A stretch of 11,511 nt of DNA from M30B19 sp041688615 (GTDB lineage: Bacteria > Planctomycetota > Planctomycetia > Pirellulales > Pirellulaceae). This document shows, one piece after another, positions 1 through 8,925 of the stretch. A model generated the notes under the pieces. It did no database searches. It saw nothing but the letters and a program-made list of their open reading frames with translations, and was not told the origin of the DNA. The stretch is from NCBI GenBank assembly GCA_041688615.1, contig JBDNHU010000674.1, forward strand, positions 1 to 11,511, given 5' to 3'. Numbering within the stretch: the first letter of the stretch is position 1; every line of letters starts with the position of its first letter. A program made the translations under genes and the position numbers.

Positions 1-2229
1 ACGGTGGAAGAGTTGGGAGGCCTACTGACTCAAGATGCGGAGTTTCAGTCGCTTCGTTCGGAGTTGGCGACGTTGCTCGAAGACGATGTGGCAGAAGACG
101 ACACAACTCGCAATGCGTTGATCCGTGCGATCCGAACGCACGTCAGCGACATGTGGCGACTTCACCGACGAATTCTTCGAAGTCGTCGCAACGAGCAAAC
201 CTCTGTGTACTTGCCCGGTCGTGGTGGTGCGAAACGAATTCTGTACGACTGCGAAAACGAACATGGTTTAGCTGAAGCAGTCGAAGCGTGGCGACTGTGT
301 ATTTCGGCAGCGTGCTTCTCGTCATCAGAAAGCGAGAAGGGAACAGCCAATTCGCTCGCTCGCACGGTCGAAGAGTTCGCAGCGACTGAGCCAAGTTTGC
401 TGGTTGATTGGGCCAATGACCGTCTGCGTGGTGGATTCGATATTGGCACACATTCGTTTCCGATCCGAGATGGCGAACTTGATCTCCTGAAACAAATAGT
501 CCGTGCTGCCAAGGAATGCGATCACGGCACGAAATTACAAAAACTGCTTGCCCTTGTGGGCACTTCTGAAGACGCCAGTTCTTACGTTGTGTTCACCGAC
601 GCAAAGTCGACCGCCGATCACGTTTTCGAATTTCTCGACCTGCGGCTAACAAAAGGAAGAACTCTCAGACACTCGACCACTAACCAGCAGTGGCGACAAT
701 TCCGCAGCAGCCAACATGGCTACGTGTTGGTGTGCGATCGCAGTGCTGAAGAAGGACTGAATCTACAAAAACGTGGCACGGTCGCGATTCATTTCGATCT
801 TCCCTTCTCGCCGAATCGCATCGAGCAACGCATGGGCCGACTCGACCGTTTTGGACAAGGAATGCCGGTGCAGACAGCCGTCTTGGTGAGCGAATCTTCG
901 CCGATTCAAAAGCGATGGTTCGAATTGCTCGATAGTGCGCTCGGCGTATTCCATCGCTCGATCGCCACTCTGCAATATGTGATCGAGGATTCTTTACAAC
1001 TAGTCTGGAACGAATTCCTTGACTCGGGTGCAGATGCGTTCGCCGAAGCGATTGAGAGACTCGGCGGAGAGGAAGGAACGGTTGCGAACGAATTAAAACG
1101 AATTCGAGCCCAAGACGATATCGACTCGTATGACACCGACCAACTCACCCAGTCGATGGCCGACGAATTAGAAAATAGTGACCGCCAATTGTCGCGAACC
1201 TCCCCCCAGATATTTTCTAACTGGGCCGTTGAAAGCCTCCGATTTCGCAGATCAGGCGAAGAGTCGCGAGTTGACGAAGTCTTCGCCTATCAGTTTTATA
1301 GGCGTATTGATTCCGGTCATCGTCCGCGCGGCCAAGACACACTAATGCCGCAGGATGAATTCGAGTCTCGCTTCCGGCGTTCGATTGATAACTTGCCGTG
1401 CGAACTTCCGACTCGATATGTTTCGGTTCCTCTCACATTCGATCGAGTGGTCGCTCAGGAACGATCGACGCGACTTTTAAGGGTTGGCGATCCGTTTGTC
1501 GACGCATTTGAGCAGTACGCTCGATGGGATGATCGTGGCGTATGTTTCGCATTCTGGCGACATTGCCCCGCGTACAAGCCGACCGAGGATCCAGATGTTT
1601 TCTTTCGCTTCGACTATGTATTGTCGCCGAATCCGAAACCGCTGCTTGAACTGTGTAATCGTACTGCGGGAGCGAATGTCAATTCGTTGCTCCGCCGCAG
1701 TCGAGCCATCATGGAGCCTCGCTTCACGACGGTTTGGCTTGACTCGAATCTCGATCGGGTCATGCCGAATGACGAACGGTTTGGTCCACTACTGAAGACT
1801 CCCTTCGGGAAGTCGGCGCTCCCTTGGGGTCGAGACTACAACTTGAATAGTGATCGTTGGAATTCGGCAGCCAAACTATACGATATGTCGTTGTGGCGAG
1901 ATCTGTGTTTTGCAGCACGGCGAAAGTCAGAGTCGATCCTCAGAGAGCATTCCAAGCTACCTGAACTGACAGCTGATTGCGTTCGGAGAGCAAAGGAACT
2001 TGCCCAACGAGTCGATCAGCAGTACCAATCACGGTTGCGCATGGCGACGGGCCAAACTACCGATTACCTTCAAAACGAGCTCAACTTTGAAACTTCATTC
2101 TTGTCAGCTCAGATTGAATCGTTCTTAGAACCTGAACTGCGAGCAGATTCTGTTGGTGCGGTGTTCTTATCGTGTCGGAGTCCGTTCGCGGAGCAAAATC
2201 AAGGTCGCGGACGGAGGGATGACGATTGA
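1..2229 (+). CDS. dpdE: DpdE, SNF2-family helicase of the dpd restriction module (5' partial)
   Basis: This is the C-terminal part of an SNF2/RapA-like DNA translocase. The frame is open to the window edge, so the real start lies upstream. The GTG at base 4 is not a credible start, because the whole first ATPase lobe (Walker A, DEAH box) is missing. Counting residues from base 4: a basic arginine-rich segment at 50-63 (MWRLHRRILRSRRN) resembles the linker between lobes in RapA-like proteins. Motif IV is YVVFTD at 194-199, motif V is SAEEGLNL at 247-254, and motif VI is QRMGRLDRFGQ at 275-285, which carries the arginine pair typical of SNF2 enzymes. About 450 further residues have no domain I recognise. 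In dpd systems this protein belongs to the restriction genes, and it probably moves along DNA using ATP. Its stop overlaps the dpdF start by four bases. DISARM DrmD is the closest alternative family, but the following genes fit dpd better. The helicase assignment is firm and the dpdE name is likely. Confidence 0.8.
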   Translation, partial: TVEELGGLLTQDAEFQSLRSELATLLEDDVAEDDTTRNALIRAIRTHVSDMWRLHRRILRSRRNEQTSVYLPGRGGAKRILYDCENEHGLAEAVEAWRLCISAACFSSSESEKGTANSLARTVEEFAATEPSLLVDWANDRLRGGFDIGTHSFPIRDGELDLLKQIVRAAKECDHGTKLQKLLALVGTSEDASSYVVFTDAKSTADHVFEFLDLRLTKGRTLRHSTTNQQWRQFRSSQHGYVLVCDRSAEEGLNLQKRGTVAIHFDLPFSPNRIEQRMGRLDRFGQGMPVQTAVLVSESSPIQKRWFELLDSALGVFHRSIATLQYVIEDSLQLVWNEFLDSGADAFAEAIERLGGEEGTVANELKRIRAQDDIDSYDTDQLTQSMADELENSDRQLSRTSPQIFSNWAVESLRFRRSGEESRVDEVFAYQFYRRIDSGHRPRGQDTLMPQDEFESRFRRSIDNLPCELPTRYVSVPLTFDRVVAQERSTRLLRVGDPFVDAFEQYARWDDRGVCFAFWRHCPAYKPTEDPDVFFRFDYVLSPNPKPLLELCNRTAGANVNSLLRRSRAIMEPRFTTVWLDSNLDRVMPNDERFGPLLKTPFGKSALPWGRDYNLNSDRWNSAAKLYDMSLWRDLCFAARRKSESILREHSKLPELTADCVRRAKELAQRVDQQYQSRLRMATGQTTDYLQNELNFETSFLSAQIESFLEPELRADSVGAVFLSCRSPFAEQNQGRGRRDDD
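2213..2218 (+). promoter_or_regulatory. Ribosome binding site of dpdF
   Basis: GGAGGG lies inside the end of dpdE, seven bases before TTG at 2226. It is the strongest Shine-Dalgarno match near this junction. It supports TTG as the true start of dpdF, since no in-frame ATG lies close by. Confidence 0.7.
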
Positions 2230-4823
2230 GCGACTTTGACCGACTTCAGCAAGCACTTTGTTTTCTGCCTGACACAAATCGACTAACACTGCGGTTTGGT
2301 GATCGCAGTTGTGAGCAATTGCGTCGAGCTATTGTCTCACTGAACGAAAGTCCGTCAGCGGTTGGTTCAGGTGATCTAGCCGGGCTTGCACGTCATGCGA
2401 TGCGTCGAGCGGCGCTCACAACTGGCGATATGGAATTTGTTTGGACTGTTCCAAAGTCTGCCCCGTGGCCCTCAAAGGAACTTTGGAACGAGTCGCAGAT
2501 TGAGGTGATTGCTGATGACCAACAGTCGTTTCGACTGAGACCCAACAAGGCATGGTCGGCAGACTGGCTTGCGAACAGTCAGGATTTCGATCCATTTGAA
2601 GCAGCGTTTCGAGAGACACCTCGTCGGGTCGGTTGGCCGTCCTGCCCCCACTTGCCGCTCGACACAGCGCTGCAATACGGATTGCAATTGCCGTTCACGG
2701 GATACGAAGGACCGGGTCAACGTTTGGCCGTTCGATCAGCTTTCTTTCTCCGTCCCGGCGGTACACTTGTCGTAAATCTTCCAACCGGCACCGGCAAGAG
2801 TCTAGTTGCTTGGGCACCTGCGTTGCTGTCGGAACAGAATGCGCTAACAGTGATGATCACGCCAACCATTGCCTTGGCAATCGACCAAGAAAGGCAGTTG
2901 CACGAACAGTATCCAAACGCTCCCGGCGGATTGCCAAGGGAGGTCGCTTGGCATAGTGGTCTTAGTGAGGATGCTCGCAAGGTCATCCGTGGGCGACTGC
3001 GGAATGGCAGCCAACGTGTACTGATTACATCGCCGGAGAGTTTCGTCGGACCCCTCAGTCGTGTGCTTTACGAGACTGCGGAAAAAGGACTTCTGAAATA
3101 CTTCGTGGTCGATGAAGCTCACTTGGTCGCCCAGTGGGGAAATGACTTTCGCCCAGAATTCCAAGCGATGAGCGGCATGCGTCGCGACCTGTTGAGGCAA
3201 TGTCCAGCGGGCCGGGGATTTCGAACTCTGCTATTGTCCGCGACATTGACGCAAGAAAGCTTTGATGTCCTCGAAACGCTGTTTTCCGACGGAGGTTTTG
3301 ATTCGGTGAATGCGGTTTCTCTGCGCCCGGAACCGGAATACTGGATATCTGGGTCAAAGTTTAAGCCTCAACGCGATCAAAAAGTCACCGAACTATTGCG
3401 ATTAGTGCCGCGTCCGTTTTTGCTTTACGTGACGACGCAGCGGGACGCGGATAAATGGCACGGTCGCGTGAAGCAACTGGGCATCAAGCGAACGGGTTGC
3501 GTTCATGGGAGCACGCCAAACGACGAACGGGAGCGAGTGATCGGTCGCTGGCGTGCCGGCGAGATTGATTGTGTTGTTGCAACATCAGCGTTTGGTCTAG
3601 GAATGGACAAGAGTGATATACGAGCAGTGATTCATGCGTGCATCCCCGAGTCACTTGATCGTTACTACCAAGAGGTTGGCCGTTCCGGACGCGATGGTAA
3701 TGCGTCGGTGTCTTTCTTACTGCCTTGCACCGAAGCAGATACCTCCACCGCGAAGTCCATCAGTAGCGAGCGGATAATTTCACTCGACAAAGGATTCAAG
3801 CGATGGTCCGACTTAATCAATTCAAACGAAGCAGTGTGTCACAAAGGAGTTTGGCAAGTCGACCTCAACACGCGGCCCAAGCACATTCAGCAAGACAGCG
3901 ACGCGAACGTCGCGTGGAATCTCAGAACGCTCGTTCTGCTGAATCGTGCGGGCGTACTTCGCTTGGAGTCGTCGCGCCCACCAGAGATCGAGCAAGCAGA
4001 AGGCGAGTCGGATTTGGCATTCGAGAAGCGTCGCAAGTTGGCCATGGAAAAATTTTTCACTACCGCTTATCTGACGATTCGTGAATCAGGCCATCTCGAT
4101 GAAGAGGTGTGGAATTCAAAAGTAAAGGATGAACGAATCCGAATGTTTGCGACTAGCAATCAGGCGTTCGATCGCATGGAACGCTTGCTGCGAGGAAATA
4201 TGGAAATAGGACGATTGTTGCAAGAAACATATTCGATCAATACGGCCAATGGCGGAGCATCGCCCGAGCATCTTTGTGCTGGTTGCCCCTCGTGCCGATC
4301 CAACCCTTCAAGCGATAGCCAACGATTCAGCCACCCCGAACCGGATCGAGTGACCTGTATCGCCTATTCAGACATCGACGCTCTTCGAAGCATTTTCAAG
4401 ACAAACGCAGAAGTTGTTTACGTCCGCTTCGACAGTTCGCTAAGTCCGCGAGAACGAGTCAAACGTGGACTTTGGTTTGTGCAACGATTGGCGGGCAAAG
4501 GTGTCGCAGAGTTCGCGGTCCCCGCCGACTGGAAAGAGAAGCGTGAATGGAAGACAATTCACGGTTTATCTGCCTTTGGATTCGTGGTCAGCGGCGTGTT
4601 GCACAATTACGATCCCCTTGGCAACGATCTCCCGCTTCCACGAGCAACGTTTTTGTTGGACGAAGCGGAGCCTATAATTCCGCAAGCATTAACCAACATG
4701 AACCGACCTTTCCATATCATTTTTGCACCGGAGGATTCGATCGAATCAGAGTCAAACCGCCGCTTCTTCGATCTCCATCCGCACATTCGCGATTACGACT
4801 TCATCCGGAGGCTTGGAGAGTAA
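2226..4823 (+). CDS. dpdF: DpdF, RecQ-like DEAH-box helicase of the dpd restriction module
   Basis: This is an 865-residue superfamily 2 helicase with RecQ-like motifs. About 180 residues of unknown N-terminal sequence come first. Then Walker A is PTGTGKS (186-192), the DEAH box is at 296-299, SAT at 338-340, motif V is ATSAFGLGMDK (452-462) and motif VI is QEVGRSGRDG (482-491), close to the RecQ consensus. A cysteine cluster C684-x2-C687-x2-C690, with C711 as a possible fourth ligand, resembles the RecQ zinc-binding subdomain but sits farther downstream than usual. The last 150 or so residues match nothing I recognise, and no HRDC domain is evident. The protein probably unwinds DNA during restriction of DNA lacking the 7-deazaguanine base. 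The start is TTG at 2226, chosen for the GGAGGG seven bases upstream and the TTGA overlap with the dpdE stop. The stop TAA shares one base with the dpdG ATG. The helicase class is certain; the dpdF name rests on gene order and architecture. Confidence 0.85.
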   Translation: MSDFDRLQQALCFLPDTNRLTLRFGDRSCEQLRRAIVSLNESPSAVGSGDLAGLARHAMRRAALTTGDMEFVWTVPKSAPWPSKELWNESQIEVIADDQQSFRLRPNKAWSADWLANSQDFDPFEAAFRETPRRVGWPSCPHLPLDTALQYGLQLPFTGYEGPGQRLAVRSAFFLRPGGTLVVNLPTGTGKSLVAWAPALLSEQNALTVMITPTIALAIDQERQLHEQYPNAPGGLPREVAWHSGLSEDARKVIRGRLRNGSQRVLITSPESFVGPLSRVLYETAEKGLLKYFVVDEAHLVAQWGNDFRPEFQAMSGMRRDLLRQCPAGRGFRTLLLSATLTQESFDVLETLFSDGGFDSVNAVSLRPEPEYWISGSKFKPQRDQKVTELLRLVPRPFLLYVTTQRDADKWHGRVKQLGIKRTGCVHGSTPNDERERVIGRWRAGEIDCVVATSAFGLGMDKSDIRAVIHACIPESLDRYYQEVGRSGRDGNASVSFLLPCTEADTSTAKSISSERIISLDKGFKRWSDLINSNEAVCHKGVWQVDLNTRPKHIQQDSDANVAWNLRTLVLLNRAGVLRLESSRPPEIEQAEGESDLAFEKRRKLAMEKFFTTAYLTIRESGHLDEEVWNSKVKDERIRMFATSNQAFDRMERLLRGNMEIGRLLQETYSINTANGGASPEHLCAGCPSCRSNPSSDSQRFSHPEPDRVTCIAYSDIDALRSIFKTNAEVVYVRFDSSLSPRERVKRGLWFVQRLAGKGVAEFAVPADWKEKREWKTIHGLSAFGFVVSGVLHNYDPLGNDLPLPRATFLLDEAEPIIPQALTNMNRPFHIIFAPEDSIESESNRRFFDLHPHIRDYDFIRRLGE
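4807..4811 (+). promoter_or_regulatory. Ribosome binding site of dpdG
   Basis: GGAGG lies inside the end of dpdF, eleven bases before the ATG at 4823. A second purine run, GGAGAG at 4815-4820, is too close to the start to be the main site. The GGAGG and the TAATG junction favour ATG 4823 over the longer open frame, which begins at 4547 deep inside dpdF. Confidence 0.6.
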
Positions 4824-5740
4824 TGAGCATACTAAATCGCCCAAGTGACGGATTGGTCAGCGTACTTGTATCAATTGTGCGCACCAGCATCGCTATCGGC
4901 ACGGTTTCGAGAGATAAGCTACTGGATATTGCCAGCCCAACATCACTCATTGATGGCCAGAACGATCAAGACATGGCAAAGAAGACGCTTAATCGCTGGC
5001 TTGAACTGGGACTGTTCGTCGAGACTGATAAGGGCGAATTGCGACTTGCAGACGAATGCCGTTCGCAGATAAAAAAGGCAGACGCCGCCACTGCGTCAAT
5101 TGCTAACGTCGCACGCCAGATCGTGTTTGCTGCAGACAACAACCAAAACTTTTGGAGTGATACCGAGAACAAATCAGCAGACTTCACTCGCGCTGCAGCA
5201 TGGATGCTGGCTCAAGACGTCCATTCCTTCATGCCCACATCGCACTCGGTCGTCGAACCACTGTGCAATGATCAAGCATTGTCCGCTGACGTTATTCTGC
5301 TGCAAAACGATACTCGCTGGGCTGGATATATGTCGTGGGCGACCTTCCTTGGATTGGGGCGATCGGATACCGGCAAAGCGTCTGGCGGATTCATCACGGA
5401 TGTGACTCCGGTTGTTCGATTCCATTTGCATGATGTGTTGCCTAAACGCGGAGAGATCGCGATTGACGATTTCGTAGGTGGTTTGGCTTCCGCGATTCCC
5501 GTTTTGGATGGGGGCAGTTATCGAACGGAGGTTGAATCAAAGTTGAAGCCGGAGAAGTGGAAAAGGCCTAAGGACGGTGAGCTTTCAACATCTCTGTCGC
5601 GGGCACTCTTGCGACTCCGCGAATCAGGCGACCTTCGTTTCGAATCGCGGTCGGACGCTGGTGGACAGATGAAGCTCATCGGTCGCGATAGTCGCGTGGT
5701 CGAGTCGGTAACGCATGTGCGACGAGGAGACGTGAAATGA
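4823..5740 (+). CDS. dpdG: DpdG, small protein with winged-helix-like ends
   Basis: This is a 305-residue protein of unknown biochemical role that occupies the dpdG position. The frame is open back to 4547, but that extension overlaps dpdF by 277 bases. ATG 4823 overlaps the dpdF stop by one base and has GGAGG upstream, so the shorter form is chosen. Residues about 20-80 look like a winged-helix fold: helices followed by LNRWLELGLFV (56-66) and a short strand pair E67-L75. A similar pattern ends the protein, LSRALLRLRESGDLRF (258-273) followed by a basic strand. The middle holds a tryptophan- and glycine-rich stretch, WAGYMSWATFLGLG. No signal peptide, membrane segment or catalytic motif is visible. 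It may be a DNA-binding or adaptor subunit, which is inference. Its stop overlaps the dpdH start as ATGA, suggesting coupled synthesis with the ATPase. The name depends on context, since the sequence alone would be called hypothetical. Confidence 0.7.
   Translation: MSILNRPSDGLVSVLVSIVRTSIAIGTVSRDKLLDIASPTSLIDGQNDQDMAKKTLNRWLELGLFVETDKGELRLADECRSQIKKADAATASIANVARQIVFAADNNQNFWSDTENKSADFTRAAAWMLAQDVHSFMPTSHSVVEPLCNDQALSADVILLQNDTRWAGYMSWATFLGLGRSDTGKASGGFITDVTPVVRFHLHDVLPKRGEIAIDDFVGGLASAIPVLDGGSYRTEVESKLKPEKWKRPKDGELSTSLSRALLRLRESGDLRFESRSDAGGQMKLIGRDSRVVESVTHVRRGDVK
5724..5730 (+). promoter_or_regulatory. Ribosome binding site of dpdH
   Basis: GAGGAGA lies inside the last codons of dpdG, six bases before the ATG at 5737. 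It supports that start and the ATGA overlap. Confidence 0.6.
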
Positions 5741-8700
5741 ATCTACTAAAATTTTGGCCCACTGAAGCCGACTGCCTTGCCTGTATCAAACCGGAAGCTG
5801 AGAATCCGTCGGACGCGGTGTTCTTGGCGGTCCATCAAGAGATGCGATTGCTCCGCAAGAGCTTTAGCTCTGATTCCAGCGTCCCTGAGAAGAAGAGTCA
5901 GCGTCAGTTTCTAAACGACTTCCTCAAGGACGATCCCAGTGGACGCGTCATCGTTCCGATTTTGGGTGAGTCCGGTATCGGCAAGTCGCATCTGGTTCGC
6001 TGGTTAGACGTTCAGTTGCGCCAACGCGATGACACTGAGAAGCGTCACGTTATTCGAATCCCCAAAAGTTCTAGTCTCAAGTCTGTGCTTGGCCGGATTC
6101 TCGGTGGATTAGAAGGGCCGCGATACCAGCAAATTCGCAGTCAGCTTCAGTCCGCCCGCGAGCAGATGGACGATATCAGCGCGAAGTTACGTGTTCGCGC
6201 AGAACTGCTTTCGGCAATTCAACGCAACTACGAGGCAGCGTCGGCTAGGCAGGCCAAAGCAAAGGAATCCGGCGACAAACTTGGCCATACTGATACGCTG
6301 TGGCTCAAGCATGGTGATCCGAGGAAGCTTCCAGCATTGTTCGATGATCCAGCGACGCAGAAACTGTTTCTCGTTGGCACAAAAGAGCGTCCCGGTATTA
6401 TTTCGGAACTTGCCAAGCACGTTACGAAGGACACATCCGAAGCAGACGCCCCGCGACGGCAATTCGAGGCCGCAGACTTTGAGATTCCGAAGGCGTTGGA
6501 AAAGGAGATATCCGAGGCTGGGGTGATTGCCGCCAGCTATTTACGAAATCATCTGCTGAAGACTACAAGTTCCAAGTCACTCGACGACGCTGTCGACCTG
6601 TTAAACAGCATTGTGGACGATGCGATCGCTCCATTGGCAACTCCGCAAGATACCTCTTTGGCAGAGTTGTTTTATGAGGTTCGCCGACAACTGCTGGCCG
6701 ATGGTCGCGAGCTCGTTTTGTTGGTCGAGGACTTCGCTGTACTTGCCGGTGTTCAGAAAGCGCTGCTCGACGCCATCATTAGGGAAGGCGAAGTTGGGGG
6801 CAAACGCGAAGCATGTATGATCCGCACGGCACTTGCTGTAACCGACGGTTACTTTGGCAATCTGGAGACCGTCAAGACGCGAGCTGTGCACGGATGGTGG
6901 ATTGAAAGCGGTGAAAACGACGAGGAATCCGATATCGAGAACCAAATCGGTGATTTCGTCGCCACGTATGTCAACGCAGCGCGAATGGGCACTGAACGAC
7001 TCGAAGCCTTCTATGGAAAATCTTCGAACGCCGGAAAGAAGGCCCCAAACGCCGTCGAGGTTATCGGCGTCGAAGAGGATGAGTCTTCGCTCTTAGACGG
7101 TTTTGGAAAGTCGGCCAATGGTTACGCAATGTTCCCATTCAACCAAGCGGCGATTCGAACGATCGCTGACTGGAAACTACGACGGAACGGGCGACTACGC
7201 TTCAATCCTCGCAGTATTATCAGTGAAGTCATCCTCCCGGTCCTTAAAGACAATCGAACAGACTATGCGAGAAACGCCTTCCCGCCCGATACAGACGATT
7301 CTTTCCTTGGATATCCGATATTGCAGATTTCTCCAGACTTGAGGTCAGAAGTAAATAAGAAATTGAGCGATTCTGCATCTCGGACGCAGTACTACTACTT
7401 GCTTCATTTTTGGGGAGACCGTCCTGACGCGATAGAGAAAGCCTCAATCCCCAAAGTCGTTTTCAGGGCATTTGGTCTCGAACCGCTTGACGACGGCACG
7501 GCATTCGCAAAACCCACACATTTGAAGCCGATAGTTTCCCTTGGTGGTGCTTCAAGTAATGAAACTCCGGCAGTTGTCGCACCACTGTCCAGCAAGCCGG
7601 ACGCAGACCAAGAACCTCCCCAAGTCAAGCAATTTCTGGAAAGGATTAATGCGTGGCGTGGAGGAAGCAAGCTAGAGCAGAAAGACGCTAACCAATTGCG
7701 AACGTTGCTTAAAGGCCATTTGATGAATGCCATCAACTGGGAGGCTGTTCTGTTGAAGCAACTGAAGCCAGTCGAGCTAAGTCACCAGTGGATTTACATC
7801 CCGCGATCCAGCGGCAACATTTTTGAGCCTCAAGATGCATTCGTTTGCCTTGCAGAGGAAGAAAGCTTTAAGAGTCCTGAGGCCGCGGACAAAGTCTTCT
7901 TCATTATTCGCGCTTTGATTAGATACGAGCATTTTAAATCGTGGAGCTACGCACTGGGCGATGCTGATTATAATGTAATCGCAAACTTCATTGATGAGAA
8001 ATTGGAGTTTGCAACTGAATGGATTACAAAAAGATACCGTGGCATTGTTGGAAATCCAATCGCTTCGCTTGTTCAATCGTTGCTTTGGCAGGCGCGCATT
8101 CTCAACATTGAACAAGCTCACCGCTCCGACGACGCGAGCCAAGTCTCCAGCGTGTTTTCAATTTCCACTCTCCCTGTGTCTGTAAGTGATGACGATGATT
8201 GGAACGCTTTTCTTTCATCGAATTCGGATAATAGACAATTTCTGGTTAAAGAGTTAATTGCAAGAGTTGCGGCATCCCAAGGTGCCGGAGAAAAGCCATT
8301 CGCGATAGATGCCACGCAAATATTGCCCGTTATTCAGGAATTCCGAAAGACGTGGGAAATATCAGAACGTTTTCCTGATTTGCCGAGCCGCCCCTCAGAT
8401 GAACACAAACGCATTCGTGATGCGACTTCAAAACTCTTTCAATCGGGAAGCAGCAAGGTCAAATCAAGGTGTGATCGTATTGCGAAACAGTCAAAACAGA
8501 TTGTCGCCGAATTGGGAATTGACTACGACAAGAACGAATTGATTCGTGATCTGGTCGAGGTCTGCGACCTGTCGGAAAAACATGGACTCGGCGGTACTGT
8601 GTCCGTCGTACAGGTTCGCAAACTCGCAGAAGAGTTTAGGACTGCGAAAGCGAAAGAAGTCGGTGAGCAAGTTGAGGCGATCATTAACGGCGAAGACCTT

Positions 8701-8925
8701 GGCACGCGAATGTCGGCAATCGCTAGGCTGGATATCGAAACGCTAGCCTTCCTGAAAACATTCACGGAAAGGTGCGCCCAATTCTTGAAAGAAAGATCAG
8801 GCAAGGCGGCGGGCCAGATTATGAACTGGACAGACGATGTTGTTGAGTCCTCCAAAGCCGACGTTGATTCGCTTCTGGCCGAACTCGAAGATGCTGCGAT
8901 GTCTTACACGGAGTCAAAATCATGA
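5737..8925 (+). CDS. dpdH: DpdH, large P-loop ATPase of the dpd restriction module
   Basis: This is a 1062-residue soluble ATPase. Walker A is GESGIGKS at 77-84, with lysine 83 and serine 84 intact. A probable Walker B strand is ELVLLVEDF at 325-333, with E331 and D332 as metal or water ligands. A hydrophobic strand ending AVTD (367-370) could be sensor 1. About 240 residues separate Walker A from Walker B, including a charged helical stretch at about 131-180 that looks like a coiled coil; this is a large insertion for an AAA-type core. A serine-, proline- and alanine-rich linker at about 607-628 separates the ATPase half from a mainly helical C-terminal half. Large ATPases of BREX (BrxC/PglY) have a comparable layout, and distant kinship is possible but unproven. 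In known dpd systems the gene is among those needed for restriction. It may act as the regulatory hub joining DpdG and DpdI to the helicases, which is inference. It overlaps its neighbours on both sides by ATGA. The P-loop call is firm; the name is context-based. Confidence 0.8.
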   Translation: MNLLKFWPTEADCLACIKPEAENPSDAVFLAVHQEMRLLRKSFSSDSSVPEKKSQRQFLNDFLKDDPSGRVIVPILGESGIGKSHLVRWLDVQLRQRDDTEKRHVIRIPKSSSLKSVLGRILGGLEGPRYQQIRSQLQSAREQMDDISAKLRVRAELLSAIQRNYEAASARQAKAKESGDKLGHTDTLWLKHGDPRKLPALFDDPATQKLFLVGTKERPGIISELAKHVTKDTSEADAPRRQFEAADFEIPKALEKEISEAGVIAASYLRNHLLKTTSSKSLDDAVDLLNSIVDDAIAPLATPQDTSLAELFYEVRRQLLADGRELVLLVEDFAVLAGVQKALLDAIIREGEVGGKREACMIRTALAVTDGYFGNLETVKTRAVHGWWIESGENDEESDIENQIGDFVATYVNAARMGTERLEAFYGKSSNAGKKAPNAVEVIGVEEDESSLLDGFGKSANGYAMFPFNQAAIRTIADWKLRRNGRLRFNPRSIISEVILPVLKDNRTDYARNAFPPDTDDSFLGYPILQISPDLRSEVNKKLSDSASRTQYYYLLHFWGDRPDAIEKASIPKVVFRAFGLEPLDDGTAFAKPTHLKPIVSLGGASSNETPAVVAPLSSKPDADQEPPQVKQFLERINAWRGGSKLEQKDANQLRTLLKGHLMNAINWEAVLLKQLKPVELSHQWIYIPRSSGNIFEPQDAFVCLAEEESFKSPEAADKVFFIIRALIRYEHFKSWSYALGDADYNVIANFIDEKLEFATEWITKRYRGIVGNPIASLVQSLLWQARILNIEQAHRSDDASQVSSVFSISTLPVSVSDDDDWNAFLSSNSDNRQFLVKELIARVAASQGAGEKPFAIDATQILPVIQEFRKTWEISERFPDLPSRPSDEHKRIRDATSKLFQSGSSKVKSRCDRIAKQSKQIVAELGIDYDKNELIRDLVEVCDLSEKHGLGGTVSVVQVRKLAEEFRTAKAKEVGEQVEAIINGEDLGTRMSAIARLDIETLAFLKTFTERCAQFLKERSGKAAGQIMNWTDDVVESSKADVDSLLAELEDAAMSYTESKS
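8910..8913 (+). promoter_or_regulatory. Ribosome binding site of dpdI
   Basis: GGAG lies inside the end of dpdH, eight bases before the ATG at 8922. The match is short but the spacing is good, and it fits the ATGA overlap. Confidence 0.5.

Noticed and set aside
4..6. GTG at base 4 as the start of the first gene
   Set aside because: The frame is open to the window edge and the first ATPase lobe of the SNF2 helicase is missing, so the gene begins upstream.
1008..1106. Frequent GAATTC/CGAATTC words suggesting a repeat or recognition sites
   Set aside because: They fall in coding frames as Glu-Phe or Arg-Ile codons and are irregularly spaced. They are best explained by codon preference, not a repeat array.
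4547..4822. Longer 397-residue version of dpdG starting at 4547
   Set aside because: It would overlap dpdF by 277 bases. The ATG at 4823 has a ribosome binding site and the one-base overlap typical of this operon.
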